A stretch of 60,000 nucleotides of DNA from Liolophura sinensis (lineage: Eukaryota > Mollusca > Polyplacophora > Chitonida > Chitonidae), in assembly GCF_032854445.1 (NCBI RefSeq), contig NC_088300.1:68734984-68794983 (forward strand). Reading direction: 5' to 3'. Under the pieces are notes generated by a model. It worked only from the letters and a program-made list of their open reading frames with translations, ran no database searches and had not been told where the DNA came from. This document shows positions 1 through 12,168 of the stretch, piece by piece. The position numbers and the translations under genes were made by a program. The first letter of the stretch is position 1, and every line of letters starts with the position of its first letter.

Positions 1-42
1 TCCTCCCACAATAATGCTGGCCGAGTGAAATATTCTTGATAT
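1..42 (+). mobile_element. tRNA-derived SINE, 3' end fragment at the window edge
   Basis: TCCTCCCACAATAATGCTGG then GTGAAATATTCTTGA, cut by the window start. Confidence 0.75.
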
Positions 43-439
43 GTATCTATGCATATACTTTATGGAAGAGATTATGTGTAACATTCTCCTTCAACCTATA
101 TATATACACGTACGTACAACAAAAGACGTACATGAAATTGGATACATTTCTGCTCAGCTCCTTTGTAGCTGAAACCACAGCAAAGAGTGGGTCAAAATGC
201 GGAAACAAAAGCAACCAGGTATCATTGTCTGTTACATGACAATATTGTATGTCCTTGATGTAACGGTGCTTTATAAACATGTTTTCCAATTATTGTATCC
301 TGTTTTACTTCATGATAACATATGCAATAAATTTTGACGTTTTTAGGAGCAGGATTAAACGGTTTATAATTTCACAAGTGTTGTCCTAGATAAGCAAGCT
401 AAACTTGGCTGGTAAGATAAAATGTGTTCCTAATACCAA

Positions 440-825
440 GACATACACGTGCTGGCCTTTCAGAACCAAAATCAAGATATTGGTTTCATTCACTCCTGTT
501 TCAACCAAAACAAGGTAATTTAAAGACATGACGTCCGTTATAAGGTTTTCACACGTACTTGCCTGTCGTAACCAAAGCAATATACTTTGAACACATACAA
601 TTCGTTACAAAGTTTTCACACGTCCTGGAATGTCAGAAGCAATATACTTTAAACACATGTAGTTCGTCCAAAGGTGTTCGTACGTACTGGCTTGTCATAA
701 CCAAAACAAGGTATTTTAAACACATGCAGTCCGTTCTACGGTTTTTGTACATACTGGCCTGTTATAACCAAAACAAGGTACTTTAAACACATGCACTCCG
801 TTACAAGGTTTTCACCTGTTAGAAC
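440..825. repeat. 62-67 bp minisatellite, about 5 copies
   Basis: Repeated core: AAGGTTTTCACACGTACT, then a CTGTCATAACCAAAACAAGG-type part and CTTTAAACACATGCA. Clear copies begin near 542, 609, 670, 737 and 803; a degenerate one lies before 542. Confidence 0.75.
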
Positions 826-1434
826 TGTAGATCCTAGACGTCCTCGTTCCTGGGGTGTGGTCCACTGACGTAACAAACCGTAACAGGACGGAAACAAAGG
901 GCCCTGGAACATATCAGGTGAAAACTACAACGGTATGATAACGGTACATGTGCCCTCTTCGTCATGTCCCTTGCCATGCGTACTATTTGTCCATTTAAGT
1001 AACACACAAATGTTCAATGCAGTAACTGTAATATTGCTTATATACACACATCAATTTGTATCTAAACGCAAACATCAAAGTATAGAACAATATGGTATGA
1101 TACTAAAAAACAAAAGTAAAGGCAGCCAAGGGTTAGCAGTGCCTGTGACAAATTTCTGTTTTGATTTGCACCCTGTGCTGTGTCGCGGCTAACGCTAACA
1201 TTGAGGTCTCACACTAAAATACGGCGAGTTTTCTGCTTATGAACATATTTACTTCGTGCTAATATAAATATGTTAATGCGCTAAACTTTTTGGAATGTAT
1301 TTGTTAATTTCAATTTTTTTAAAAATTAGAGTAATTCCCTAACTTTTACTATCATTTTGGTTTAATGTACGCCGATGTTACCATCAATGGTAACTTAATT
1401 CTGACAAAAAAGCTTTCAATAAGTGGATACATAC

Positions 1435-1552
1435 CTCACTCAGCCCCTGACAGAAGCGAATAGCGAGAGTAAATTTGTACCCCATGTTGGAAATGGCTAC
1501 AGGAATCAGCAGGTTGAGCGAGCTGGATATGAGGATACACCCTCCGAATAAC
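1435..1552 (-). CDS. SLC17-like exon 3 (TM3-TM4)
   Basis: 118 nt, acceptor GTTTCAG at 1554-1553 and donor GAG/GTATGT at 1434. It encodes RLFGGCILISSSLNLLIP and onward to RFCQGLSE, colinear with the region of SLC17 proteins that follows IPGG. No later exon was recognised between here and the left edge. Confidence 0.82.
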
Positions 1553-4500
1553 CTGAAACACGCATGCGTATAGTTCGTTACCATGGTAATGCTCAAATCT
1601 ATCCAATCATGCATCTCCCCTATAGACCATACGACCAATCAAACCTTTTGGATATTGTTTTGAAATTTTGCATATACCGATATGTCTGTATAACTGTTGT
1701 ATGTTATAAATATACAAAAAATGAACTTTGTACTGCAAGTGTGTGTCAAGGACGTATAGTTCTTTCGTAAAATATTTTGACGGCGTAAAACACAAATTAA
1801 ATAAATAAATAAAATATTTTGTAGTGAGGCTGTTTATACATGCATTGTAAGTCTCCCTCGCGGTGGAACTGTCTTAGGGTGTAACACTGTCATATTGTAT
1901 TAAAAGTGAAAAATTGTGTATATATACAACTGCTTCTACCATATAATCTTTATGGGAAAGTGTCTTGTGGTCAGCCTGTAAACTTCATGTACTCCGCCGA
2001 CGTGAAAAGACGACGTGAAATAGTTTGTAGCCATCTCGTACGTCTAACACGTATTGTCAATACGGTGAAATGTTTTGCAGACAGGCCGTGCATCCAACCA
2101 CAGTCGTATATAGTTTTTCTGCTTGATGAAATACGTGTAGTTTGTAGCCACACCTTAGATATGGTGAAATGTTTTGTAGCCAAGCTGTGCATCCAACCAC
2201 AGGCGTATATAGTCTTTCTGCTTGATAAAATACGTGTGTTTTGTAACCACACTTTATGGTGAACTTTTCTGAAACCACAGTGTACATGTATGTCTATCTA
2301 ACAAGACATTCTCCACACATGGTGTACAATATCTGTAGGCTGTGATGTTTGCACCAGATGCAACACACAGCATATAATACAGAATCACATGTGTAATTTA
2401 TTGTATATGGTGACATGTGGATAATGCTAATAATAATAACAGAATACATCCTAGCATCACATGCAGACATGCTGATAAAATTAACGGATTAATTTTTTCA
2501 GTGTATGTGAAAACTTGCTACTTGCTACATTTACACGGTATATTCTCCAGAGTTCTCTTCACCGCGGTGTACGTCAGTATGGGTTACAAATACACGTCGC
2601 TTTCAACAACATTGCTGATATCAGTGGGTAAGTAAATGTTATTGTACACATATGGTAAAATCCATCTCATGCAGATAAATGAAGAAAATTCAGCACACAC
2701 GATATATCTGTGCGAAATATTGATTGACTTTAAAAAAAACAACTATTGTATTCATGGCTAAAATCAACAGAAAATGGTTTACACGTGCGTGTTAATGGGA
2801 CAACCCATATACCGTGTGTTAATATGAAAAGGAAATAACGAGCCTAGATGTTACCGTACCACTTCGTGTCTAAACTCTAGTTGGGGGAAGAGGGAGGGAG
2901 GAGGCTAAATTATAAATTTGTTTATCTTATATATGAAATACACGATCGCTTTAATCTATTAATATATTTGTCATATATCATCTACCAAGCAATGCTACTA
3001 AGTAAAGGGTATACAGTTGCCACAAACAACTTAATGCAAACGAAAATTACTACATAAACACAAGGCAGAATAAAGCGAATTACAGTATATTCAGTACGAA
3101 GTAAATTCAATACCATAATCCATCAAACAGGCCGAAGCAGTGCAATTTACATTACTGCACACTTTTTGCACACTGCTGGCTTTAATATGGATTTAGTATG
3201 GAATTCTTAAACGTGTTATGACCTGGGATAACCATATAAGTGTATATTTATATATGTATAGAGTGTGTGGGTTTGAGGAATTCAGTGTAGTGAGGTTACA
3301 CAGTACCTGTAATCAAGAATGTGGTCGATCACTGTTTACTACAGTGGGCTGTTTACTGCATTTGGGGTTTTATTTAATATATACAGAATATGTAATTTCG
3401 TATAGTATTAAAGCAGTCGTTGAGGGTCACAGGTGGTGTGGATATCATAATGCCCTATGTACAGGTAAACGTTTTCAGGTAAACGTTGACAAGCGGAACA
3501 TATAAAATCGTATGACCTATTAAGCAAAGAATCTTCGAACATGATGACGTCAGCCTCCTGTCGGATTTGGAACGGATCACGTGGACTTGGCATTGTCATG
3601 GGCATGTGGTCTTAATGGAATTTAAATCGACCGACAAGAAACAGCAGTGGTTAACTGATTTCCCTCAGGTAACCGCATTTTTGCATTTTTGTCCCTCACT
3701 GCGTTGCCTTGTGAGTTTAGCGGTTGGTATTGTAATAAGGTTAAATAAAGGCGATCCTTCAACCGGTAAAACTATCTTAAAAGTTACACTGTCGCCTTTA
3801 GATTTCAACCTCAACGCCAGCTAGCACTTGAGTCGCCATATCAATTTTGGATGTCAGGTTTCTGTTCTTTTGTTACATCGGCCATATGTTAATTTATTTG
3901 ATTAATGTTTTTCGCTTTATGCAGAAAATCAATATGACTTCAAAATGTTTGATTTTTAAATTAAGATTTGTTGATGTTAAGACAGATGTTGCAATGGTAG
4001 TTGCAATTAGCTATAAACTTCGATTCACGGTCCCTTTGTGAACTGGGCTTTGAACGCAGGTAGGAGATGAACATATACTTGCCTGTGACAAGGCACGTGC
4101 TTTGACAGAAATCCGCCCGGGATGTGTGTGCAAAAGAAGCCGATGTAGAACATACTATGCATGATACCGGCCATGCTGGGATCCCAGATATCCGTTGGTA
4201 GCTGAAAGATGAAACAGTAAGAATCAGTGGTAGACTTTGAGTGTATGTATAGGGAATCAGTAAAGTATGTACTGCGCCTGGGGCCGATTCCACAAAGCCA
4301 TTTCTTACTTGTAAACTTTAAAACATCTTCACAATGCTTAGTTTTTAGTAATGGAAGTTGAAATTTGGAAACATTTGTCTTAAGATAATTTTGATGAGGT
4401 AAACAACATTTTAATTTCTGAAGGCGAAATAAGAGCTTTAAGATCGCATTTCAAATTCTAAGATTTCAAAGTCAGAAATGGATTTGAGGAATCGGCCCCT

Positions 4501-7500
4501 GGACCCACGAGTTATCTTTTTGTTTCTTACGAAAACTTTATGAAAAGCAGAATTCCATACGGTTTGTACAGCTCTTTCATTTAAGGTATGGGTTATATAA
4601 ATGTGTTCTTTTCTTATAAGCAAAAGTGTTTGTTTAACATAAGCGGCATCTACAAATGTAGATGCAAGTTACGTAGTGCTTAGCTTAAAAGCCATTTCGA
4701 CATAAGCAATTAACTTAATCAACGAGAACCCAGCGTCTGGTGAAACAGCAAAGCTATCAGGAACTTGTTAGTGGTTAGTGGAAAACATTTTTGACAAAAC
4801 ATACTGGGAGATTAGAGTAAAACAAAAACGAAAGTGTTTCTTTTTGGAATAGCGAGGAATGGGAGGAAAATGTGAAATCGTAAAGTTAGTCACGGAGGAC
4901 GATAGAAAACATGGGATTAGACCCATGTGTAAAGTGAAATATAAAAACATCTTGTACACAATAGCTTTTTCGTCCCGAGCGTTAGCTAAGACATTTCAGT
5001 GCTACTGCCTCACACATGCCAAACGTAACGACTGAAATGTAAATGATAATTAGCAAAACAGATGGGCCAGTGAGCCCCAATTAAACTTGCGAGGCCAATG
5101 ATTTACTGATGAAGGATGGGAGAAACCATGGGTCATTTAATTAATCATTAGGCGATAAGGCATGGGAGAATATATGGGTTTCTCATGAAACATTGGAGAA
5201 CCCAAGAGCCATTTAGGGAAAAAAGGAACAACACAGGGGTCAATGAGGTCACGCTGGGGCAAGACAGAACACAGGGGTCAATGGGGCCCCCGATGAAACA
5301 AGGCATAATACAAGGGTCAATGGGGGCCCGGATGAAACAAGGCAGAACACAGGGGTCAGTGTGGTACCGATGAAACAAGGCAGAACACAAGGGTCAGTGA
5401 GGTCTCGATGAAACAAGGCAGAACACAAGGGTCAGTGAGGTCTCGATGAAACAAGGCAGAATACAAGGGTCAGTGAGGTCCCGATGAAACAAGGCAGAAC
5501 ACATGGGTCAATGAGGTTCATATGAAACAAGACAAACACAGGGGTCAGTGAGGTCCCGAGGAAACGAGGCAGAATACAGGAGTCAGTGAGGTCCCGATGA
5601 AACAAGGCAGAACACAGGAGTCAGTGAGCTCCCGATGAAACCAGGCAGAACACAGGGGTCAGTGAGGTTCCTATGGAACAAGGCAGAATACAGGGGTCAG
5701 TGAGCTCCCGATGAAACAAGGCAGAACACAGGGGTCAGCGAGGTTCCGATGAAACAAGACAGAATATAGGGGTCAGTGAGGTCCCGATGAAACAAGGCAG
5801 AACACAGAGGTCAGTGAGATCCCGATGAAACAAGGCAGAACACAGAGGTCAGTGAGGTCCCGATGAAATGAGGCAGAATACAGGGGTCAGTGAGCTCCCG
5901 ATGAAACAAGGCAGAACACAGGGGTCAGTGAGACCCCAATGAAACAAGGCAGAACACAGGGGTCAGTGAGGTCCCGATGAAAGAAGACAGAGCACAACGG
6001 CCAACGCAGCCCCGTTGAAACATAGGACAACACGGATGGTCTGTGTGGTCTGGGTGAAACATGAAAGTGAGATTGCCGAGGTTGGTGGGGGTGGGAGGGT
6101 GGGGGGGGGGTGGGGAGTGGGATTTTTTTTTTAAACTGGTTTAGATTCTACAGCATCAGTTGTACTCTACACGTCAATATTCATGCTGCACATATTCTGC
6201 ATTTTCCTTGAATAAATCTATCCTTTGTGTTTTGTGTCTTCTTGCAGAATAAAGGACTAAAGCTGTACAAACACAGTACATCAGATGGACTTCGAAGCCT
6301 TGGGAATGACCGTCACGAGTCACAATACTACTGGAAAGGTGTGTATGTGTGTGTGTGGTGGTGGGGGGGGGGGGGGTGGGGATATATGGGCTCAAGAGTC
6401 TGAATCTTCTTTTCATTCACATTTTTACAAAGAAACCAATATGTATAAAGTATTTCAAAGATTGTGAAGAGTACATATAAGGTAAGACATCTGGTAATAA
6501 AGTTGCCATTCCATCCAGTAATCACATTTACAGCCTCTCCATTAAACCTACTTGTTAGTCATAAAAGTAAGCCAAGGCTTTAGGGTAGACTCTATTATAA
6601 ACTACAAACGATTGTAATAACTTGTGTTAGCCTCAAGTGTTTCTTTTCAAATGCTACGTCATATCAATATTAGCTAAAGTGAGGTAAATTTATGTCAGAT
6701 GGTATACATTTACAACGCTCCATTTCAGAAAAACAATACTAATGCTTACTGGTTTTTTATATATTTTTTATATTTAAGTATTTTTCTGGATAGTGACAGA
6801 TACCTGGATATGACTAAAGATTTATCTCCATCAATTTGAATCAGCACACGAATTAACCCACAAAATTGCGGTGCCAGTATACAAACAAACGTGTACATGA
6901 ATATTTATTTATTTTTATTTATTTGATTGGTGTTTTACGCTGTACTCAAGAATATTTCACTTATACGACGGCGGCCAGCATTATGGTGGGAGGAAACCGG
7001 GCATAGCCTGGGGGAAACCCACCACCATCCGCAGGTTGCTGGAACACCTTCCCACATACGGCCGGAGAGGAAGCCAGCATGAGCTGGACTTGAACTCACA
7101 GCGACCGCATTGGTGAGAGACTCCTGGGTCATTACGCCGTGCTAGCGCGCTAATCAACTGAGCAACGGAGACACTGTACATGAATAAGACAGTGATCAAA
7201 ATGAGTATCTCTGAAGACAGAAACATTCAGTGCAACTGGACTTTTTACATGTATGCAGGCGTCATACGAATAATTCTATATAATAAATGCTGTATTCTTC
7301 ACATTATCTCTAGGACAAAGTGTACAGCATAGTACGTTAAGCCAGCATCAGGGCATGTATAGTCATTTGTCTAACACAGACCATTTCTTATCACTCAGAC
7401 CATGTTAATATTTTATATACACACAAACTTGGCGACATCCCAGTGAAGCAGACAAAAAAATCTGGGTCCATCTAATCCTTCAACAACGGTAAACAGTGTA

Positions 7501-7518
7501 AATTAGTAATACCTCTAT

Positions 7519-7588
<70 letters not shown>

Positions 7589-10500
7589 ACGTCAGGTGTA
7601 GTCAGTCGTATTGTTTTACGCTGAATAGTCATCCCGAATATATAATATTGAAGTTTAACCCCCTAGATACTATTTCATACATGCGTCACGTCAGCATATA
7701 TGTAAACATACCAGACTGCACTATTTTTTTTGGATATGTGCAACGGGAGTATGGCTCAGAGGCGGACAACCAAAGGAATCCAACCAAGGGTCAGAAAGAT
7801 CATGGATAACTGTATAAAAGAATATACAATGTTTTTCAAAATATTTTAACGAGAAATTAAGTGCAGTTAAGGGCTTCCTTCTGTGGAATTTGCCAGCATA
7901 TGTTCATGTCTGTATTTGACAGCATCTTTGTCTCTGTTTTACACAGCACATAAACCACCCCATCAAATCACTCCTCTATGTAACACATAGAGTACACAAA
8001 CCATATCAAAGCTATACACTTATTAAACCTTTTCTAATTATATGGCATTATCTTGAAAGACAATGGCATGGGAAAGAACGTGCAGAACTTTCTAAATTTT
8101 AAATTTAATCATGCAAAGATTACGGGTTATGTTGGTTACATTTCTTTAGTTGTTTAATGATATGAAATATGATTTTTTCAAAAAGCACAAGTGGGGTGAC
8201 CTACAGTAACAACTGAGTGTTGTTTTATATGTAAGGTTATACATGTATATATGAGAAATACAAAGACATATGCATGTTTTAATACATAACATTGTCTTTG
8301 AACATGATTAAATACAGCTTAAATTCTGGTGGTTTTATACATGTTGTATATATTTACTATTTCATAACGATTACTTTGAGCCTTTATTGTTCTATATTTA
8401 GCATAAACCAAGATAAGTAAATTTGTTGATATCTGACATCAGGAGACCCTTAAGTGTTCTGATAGTAACGGGCTTTAAGGGTCATATTTTACCTAAACTT
8501 GTTTTTGGGATAGCTATTCATGTAAAATTATATGTAACTAAACACATAAAACAGGCAATCCTGTTTTATACAGATAGCAGGTACAGAAATGATGATATAA
8601 TGAAACAAGTGCAAATTCATAATAATTGCAGTATCTCCGTAGCGGATTTCATGTCGTCGTGCACCCAGACTCTCTGTAAGGGAGTGACCCATATTAAAAG
8701 ATGGGAAGCCCATGTCCAAAATGCTACCAACTGACCGAAGACATAGTCGGCACAACCCACATATACAGAGATACTTAGCTGCAGCTAAAATCTTTATCAA
8801 TATATGATCACTAAATCTCATTTTACAAGTTGAACATTTAGTGCCTCTGACAAAAATTTTAAAAATCTCGTGATGCTATCTTTCATTGAACTTATATCTG
8901 AAAAACAAAATCTAAGAAATAAATATAGTTTTATATGAGATTCAGGTGCTGTCATAAGTGTTTTTTGTCTCTAAGTGTTTAATTCTGACAATAACATTTT
9001 CGTTTTAACTCATTCAGGGTATAAAATGAGTAATATCTGAACCAAAGAAAATGTAATTGTGCACATGCAGGCTATAATCAAGCGCCTTTTAAAACACAGA
9101 AGAATTTAACATGGCATCTCGAAACTAGGATGAAAACACCTCACGGACTGAATTGACACGGATGTTCAGTTTTTTGATTGCTCTCTGTGTTCTAGATCCA
9201 GATTTTAGATAGACCCGCCCTCCACTGGGATGCAGATGTATTATCTCCAGTTATATACGGGCTTCCCTGCAGCTTAATTAATCATTATTATTACTGCCTA
9301 CGGGTCTGTATAATTACATGTATGCCCGTCATGAAAGACACTTCCACTATTTACTGTGTTAATCCCCGACATACACACTGTAAAATTCCACGATATAGTC
9401 AGATACACTTACAGGAGACAGCATATGTTCATGTATGTACAGAGCCTGCTATCCTGCGAAGCTGGTCACATATTTTCACTCAGTACCAACATAGCTGTAT
9501 TAACAGTTATACGTATACATATAGCAAACCAGTTACTGTTAATGGTCATCTGACAATTTCTTCAATCACAAAGAAATTGAAAAAATTATATTATTGCATG
9601 TAAATTTTTACGACACTATTTTATTTATTTATTTTTTTTTTGTCTGATCGGTGTAATACGCCATAGTGAAGAATATTTCACTTATACGACGGCGGCCAGT
9701 ATTATGGAGGGAGGAAACCGGACAGAGCCCGGAGGAAATCCACGACCATCCGCAGGTTGTTGGCATATGAATTAGTGATATGTTTTGCACCCCGTATTAC
9801 CAGTAGACACGCACGCGTTGATTGCAGTATATATACCATATACCATATATATGTTGTTTACAGTATTACCTATACGTGTTTATTACCAAGTACTTGGTAC
9901 TTGATGATTACACCATAACCCATACGTGTTGATTCCGGTATTATCTCCAAATGTAGATTACATTATAGGTTTCAGCAGTACCTGTACTTGTTTATTTAGT
10001 CGATTCTTGTTTACGCCGTACTTAAGAATATTTCACTTACACCACGACGACGATCAGCATTATGGTGGGAGGAAACCGGACAGAGCCCGAGGGAAACCCA
10101 CGACAATATTGTAATCAACAAGTAGGCTACCGGTTATGCTGGAATTAAATCACATGCCTAATAATATGATCAACAAGTATATGTAATACTGTATAATTAA
10201 CACGTATACATGTCTGTGTTGATTACAGTATTACTTGTATGGGTTGACTGTATTGCAGAATTGTATACATCTACGTGAAAGAATAAAGCGCAATCTTCTC
10301 ACTATTCTGATATTTTGCATAATTAGCGTAATTATAGTGCTTATAGTTATGATGAATGTATAACTAAAATAATTTTACTCACCTTTAGGCCTATTGTTCT
10401 TTACTCTCGTTCGATTTTGTGGTTTAAAATAATTTTTCAACCGTTCAATCTTTTAAGTGCTAAAACACAACATTACCTATGTCAGTGCATGTACTTACAT

Positions 10501-10801
10501 TTGAAATAGCTTCAATTGTTCCCAGTTTCTCATGGGCTTTAATATCCAGTAATGTTATCACGGTGACGGCCAAGTTCACACGGATAGCATGGATGATTGT
10601 CATGCCCATACAGATCATGCCAATCATGATATACCGTCTGGGGATATAACAGGAGCAGCCCTGCCCTGTGGACGGGGTAGGCTCACTCTGCCCTTCCGTG
10701 TGACCTGCTACGTTTGGGGACTCATGTACATCGGGCGAGGTTAAGATCTCCCTGTCCCCAGCCCCAGAGGACGGCCCTGAGTCGTCCTGTGGATCAGACA
10801 T
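1435..10801 (-). CDS. SLC17-family anion transporter, sialin/VGLUT-like, first three exons (partial gene)
   Basis: A major-facilitator carrier of the SLC17 group (organic anions, often proton- or sodium-coupled, in lysosome, synaptic vesicle or plasma membrane). The start is at 10801; exons 10801-10499, 4201-4083 and 1552-1435 join in frame (phases 0, 2, 0) to 180 codons. The N-terminus (residues 1-55) is an acidic, Ser/Pro-rich cytosolic tail. TM1 (about 57-85) carries the family-like HAIRVNLAV. Exon 2 has WDPSMAGI and the conserved IPGGFLS at the end of TM2. Exon 3 covers TM3-TM4 and ends in FCQGLSE, matching the R.lxGLgEG region. The luminal TM1-TM2 loop is short and has no N-x-S/T site, unlike mammalian sialin. 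The remaining two thirds of the carrier must lie beyond the left edge. The family is secure; the substrate and the exact SLC17 subgroup are not. Confidence 0.85.
1768..1815 (+). mobile_element. SINE tail fragment
   Basis: Decayed GTAAAATATTTTGACGGCGT, AAAACAC and (AAAT)n tail. Confidence 0.6.
1960..2275. repeat. About 100-bp tandem repeat, 2 good copies and 1 decayed
   Basis: Copies begin at 2064 and 2163 with GGTGAAATGTTTTG and share the GTGCATCCAACCACAG and TTTCTGCTTGATGAAATACG segments. The stretch before 2064 is a diverged third copy. Confidence 0.7.
4083..4201 (-). CDS. SLC17-like exon 2 (TM2, IPGG motif), GC donor
   Basis: 119 nt, acceptor TTTCAG before LPTDIWDPS, phase 0 in and phase 2 out. 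The frame into exon 3 is kept only if the exon ends CACAG and the intron starts GCAAGT, which is the usual GC-donor consensus AG/GCAAGT. A GT lies 4 nt further on but would leave phase 0 and break the join. Confidence 0.82.
4280..4499. mobile_element. MITE-like element, 220 bp, inverted termini
   Basis: The left end GGGGCCGATTCCACAAAGCC and the right end (reverse complement GGGGCCGATTCCTCAAATCC) match as terminal inverted repeats. The interior has no coding capacity. Confidence 0.7.
5150..6060. repeat. 38-bp minisatellite, about 22 copies
   Basis: Unit: GATGAAACAAGGCAGAACAC, then AGGGGTCAGTGAGGTCCC. Regular 38-nt spacing in the middle; edge copies decay on both sides (for example a TTTAATTAATC version before 5170). 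Confidence 0.9.
6078..6120 (+). repeat. Poly-G tract 1
   Basis: Interrupted run of G with GGGTGGGGG spacing, directly after the 38-bp array. Confidence 0.8.
6356..6380 (+). repeat. Poly-G tract 2
   Basis: GTGTGTGTGTG followed by an almost pure G run (about 20 G with single T interruptions), a strong G-quadruplex candidate. Confidence 0.8.
6904..7174 (-). mobile_element. tRNA-derived SINE, full length, with 12-bp target duplication
   Basis: Complete element. The tRNA-like head is at the right end (A box near GCTCAGTTG, B box GAGTTCAAGTCC on the element strand) and the A-rich tail at the left. Flanked by TGTACATGAATA at 6892-6903 and 7175-7186, a perfect duplication that fixes both ends. Confidence 0.95.
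7522..7587. repeat. (TA)n microsatellite
   Basis: About 33 perfect TA dinucleotides. Confidence 0.95.
9621..9765 (-). mobile_element. SINE, 5'-truncated
   Basis: Tail and 3' body only; stops at GCAGGTTGTTGGCA. Confidence 0.88.
9991..10107 (-). mobile_element. SINE, 5'-truncated
   Basis: TTTATTTAGTCGATTC tail, then the GGTGGGAGGAAACCGG body, ending at CCCACGACAA. Confidence 0.82.
10499..10801 (-). CDS. SLC17-like exon 1 (start codon, cytosolic tail, TM1)
   Basis: 303 nt, 101 codons, ending in phase 0 at a GTAAGT donor (10498 downward). The ATG at 10801 has A at -3 and is the first Met before the family-conserved TM1. Residues 50-56 (SCYIPRR) form a basic boundary before the hydrophobic span. 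The preceding 50 residues have no recognisable domain. Confidence 0.85.
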
Positions 10802-12168
10802 TTTCTTCGCAGTCCCGTTATTTCTCAGGTAAGGTTGACACCTGTTGATTGGAACATTCTCACACGGCCTTGCCCGATCACCACGACGTGGACGGTAGCT
10901 AAGGTTGATAACGGGATAAACATTAAAGTTTTAAAACCCGCGTGTCACCGGAAGCCTTGACAATAACGACAGTCGTTCACCCTGTATTATATAGGTCGTA
11001 CCCCGTGAAACCGACACAAACAATTCACCGTCCCACAAAACAGAAATGCTAACAGGGCGTAACACTTTCATCAGAGCCTGCAGCGTTCGTCGTTGCGCAT
11101 TGTCGCTGTGCCGAGTTACAAATCCCGTTAGTTATCCAGTTACTTGAATAAGTTTCCGTTAGCCTCTGTAGTGGGACAATGGTATTGAACTGCTCTAACA
11201 GTTATGTGCACATACAACAGCTGTTGTCATACATCACAATAGATTATCTTTCCAACGGCTCTCCAACACAAAGTGAGACTCCACACAATCGATTGTTTAG
11301 CCCAACTTTAGTCTCGATAGGCCTTGTGTCGCTTATACGTGATGCGTATACTGTAAGCTCTATTGAACACGGTAAGCTAAGCGGTAAAGGCCGGCACAGA
11401 CACATAGTTCATACCTGACCTTAGTCATTAGTAACCTCCAATTATTTCGCGACCTTTTATGACACACATGTACCTTTCGCATAACTAATTGCGAGACCTT
11501 ACATCGAACGAAATATGTTCAACTATGTTCGCATGACATGGCCCTATACGAATTGTTTGCGAGTTGAAATCCAAGCAAAATATAAATGTATTCAAAACTA
11601 CGTGCATCACTGCGTGCATTTGTCTGTTCACCGACTTTATCAGCCGCTTACTCACCTTGAGTGAATGTTTTATATATTAATTTATTTTTGTAAATTGTGT
11701 TTGTTTCAATTCGTGCTTGTAAAGACGAGCCCACCAACACCAGCAGCTTACAAACTGTCAAAAATCACTTTACCGAGTGGTTGCATAGCTATACATATCC
11801 GATCACGCTGCACGTTCACTCTTAGCCGCATGACTCAAAATCTATACTGAGTTGTCAATATAAATTTCATTTATCTAATGACTTCATTTTTAGCAAAACT
11901 TCGTGAGTTTATCTCATTTATTTTTTATTTAGTAAAATACAAAGCATAGGTTAGGCCTATAGCCGTTAGGTGATATCATTTTACAGATATTTTACAGATA
12001 ATTTACGAAAAAACATTTACACAGTTTTGAACTCAACAAAATTAAAAAGCTAAATAAAATTTTAGCAGGTTGTCCATAGGTTGAGTGGGGTTTTGTAGTC
12101 CTGTTTTTCGGATAGGTTAGGGCTACATTTGGTAGGCAGATATTCGAACATCGTACCTACGGCATTTC

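Larger units (their letters stand above)
1..1434. other. Intron 3 of the SLC17-like gene (partial)
   Basis: AT-rich, with no SLC17 exon recognised on the minus strand. It holds a SINE tail fragment at the left edge and a 62-67 bp tandem array near 440-825; nothing else stands out. Confidence 0.5.
1553..4082. other. Intron 2 of the SLC17-like gene
   Basis: 2.5 kb, GC donor and AG acceptor by the frame argument. It contains a decayed SINE tail (about 1768-1815) and a roughly 100-bp tandem duplication (1960-2275). Short open frames here show no recognisable domain. Confidence 0.6.
4202..10498. other. Intron 1 of the SLC17-like gene
   Basis: 6.3 kb. It carries a 220-bp inverted-repeat element (4280-4499), a 38-bp minisatellite (5150-6060), two poly-G tracts, a full SINE (6904-7174), a (TA)n tract (7522-7587) and two 5'-truncated SINEs (9621, 9991). 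The stretch 7590-9600 shows no repeat or exon that I can recognise. Confidence 0.55.

Noticed and set aside
4074-4082. GT donor four bases further into the SLC17-like intron (CAA/GTATAT)
   Set aside because: It leaves phase 0, which does not match the only acceptor in front of the next conserved exon.
5150-6060. CRISPR-like array
   Set aside because: The units are contiguous tandem repeats without unique spacers, in an intron-containing animal genome.
7085-7174. tRNA gene in the head of the SINEs (also at 16.4, 17.6, 58.4 kb)
   Set aside because: A and B boxes are present but the cloverleaf is not complete and the sequence continues into the SINE body and tail; these are tRNA-derived, not tRNA genes.
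8423-8734. 103-codon open frame on the plus strand
   Set aside because: No recognisable domain, biased toward rare residues for a real protein, overlaps another open frame on the opposite strand, and lies inside an intron.
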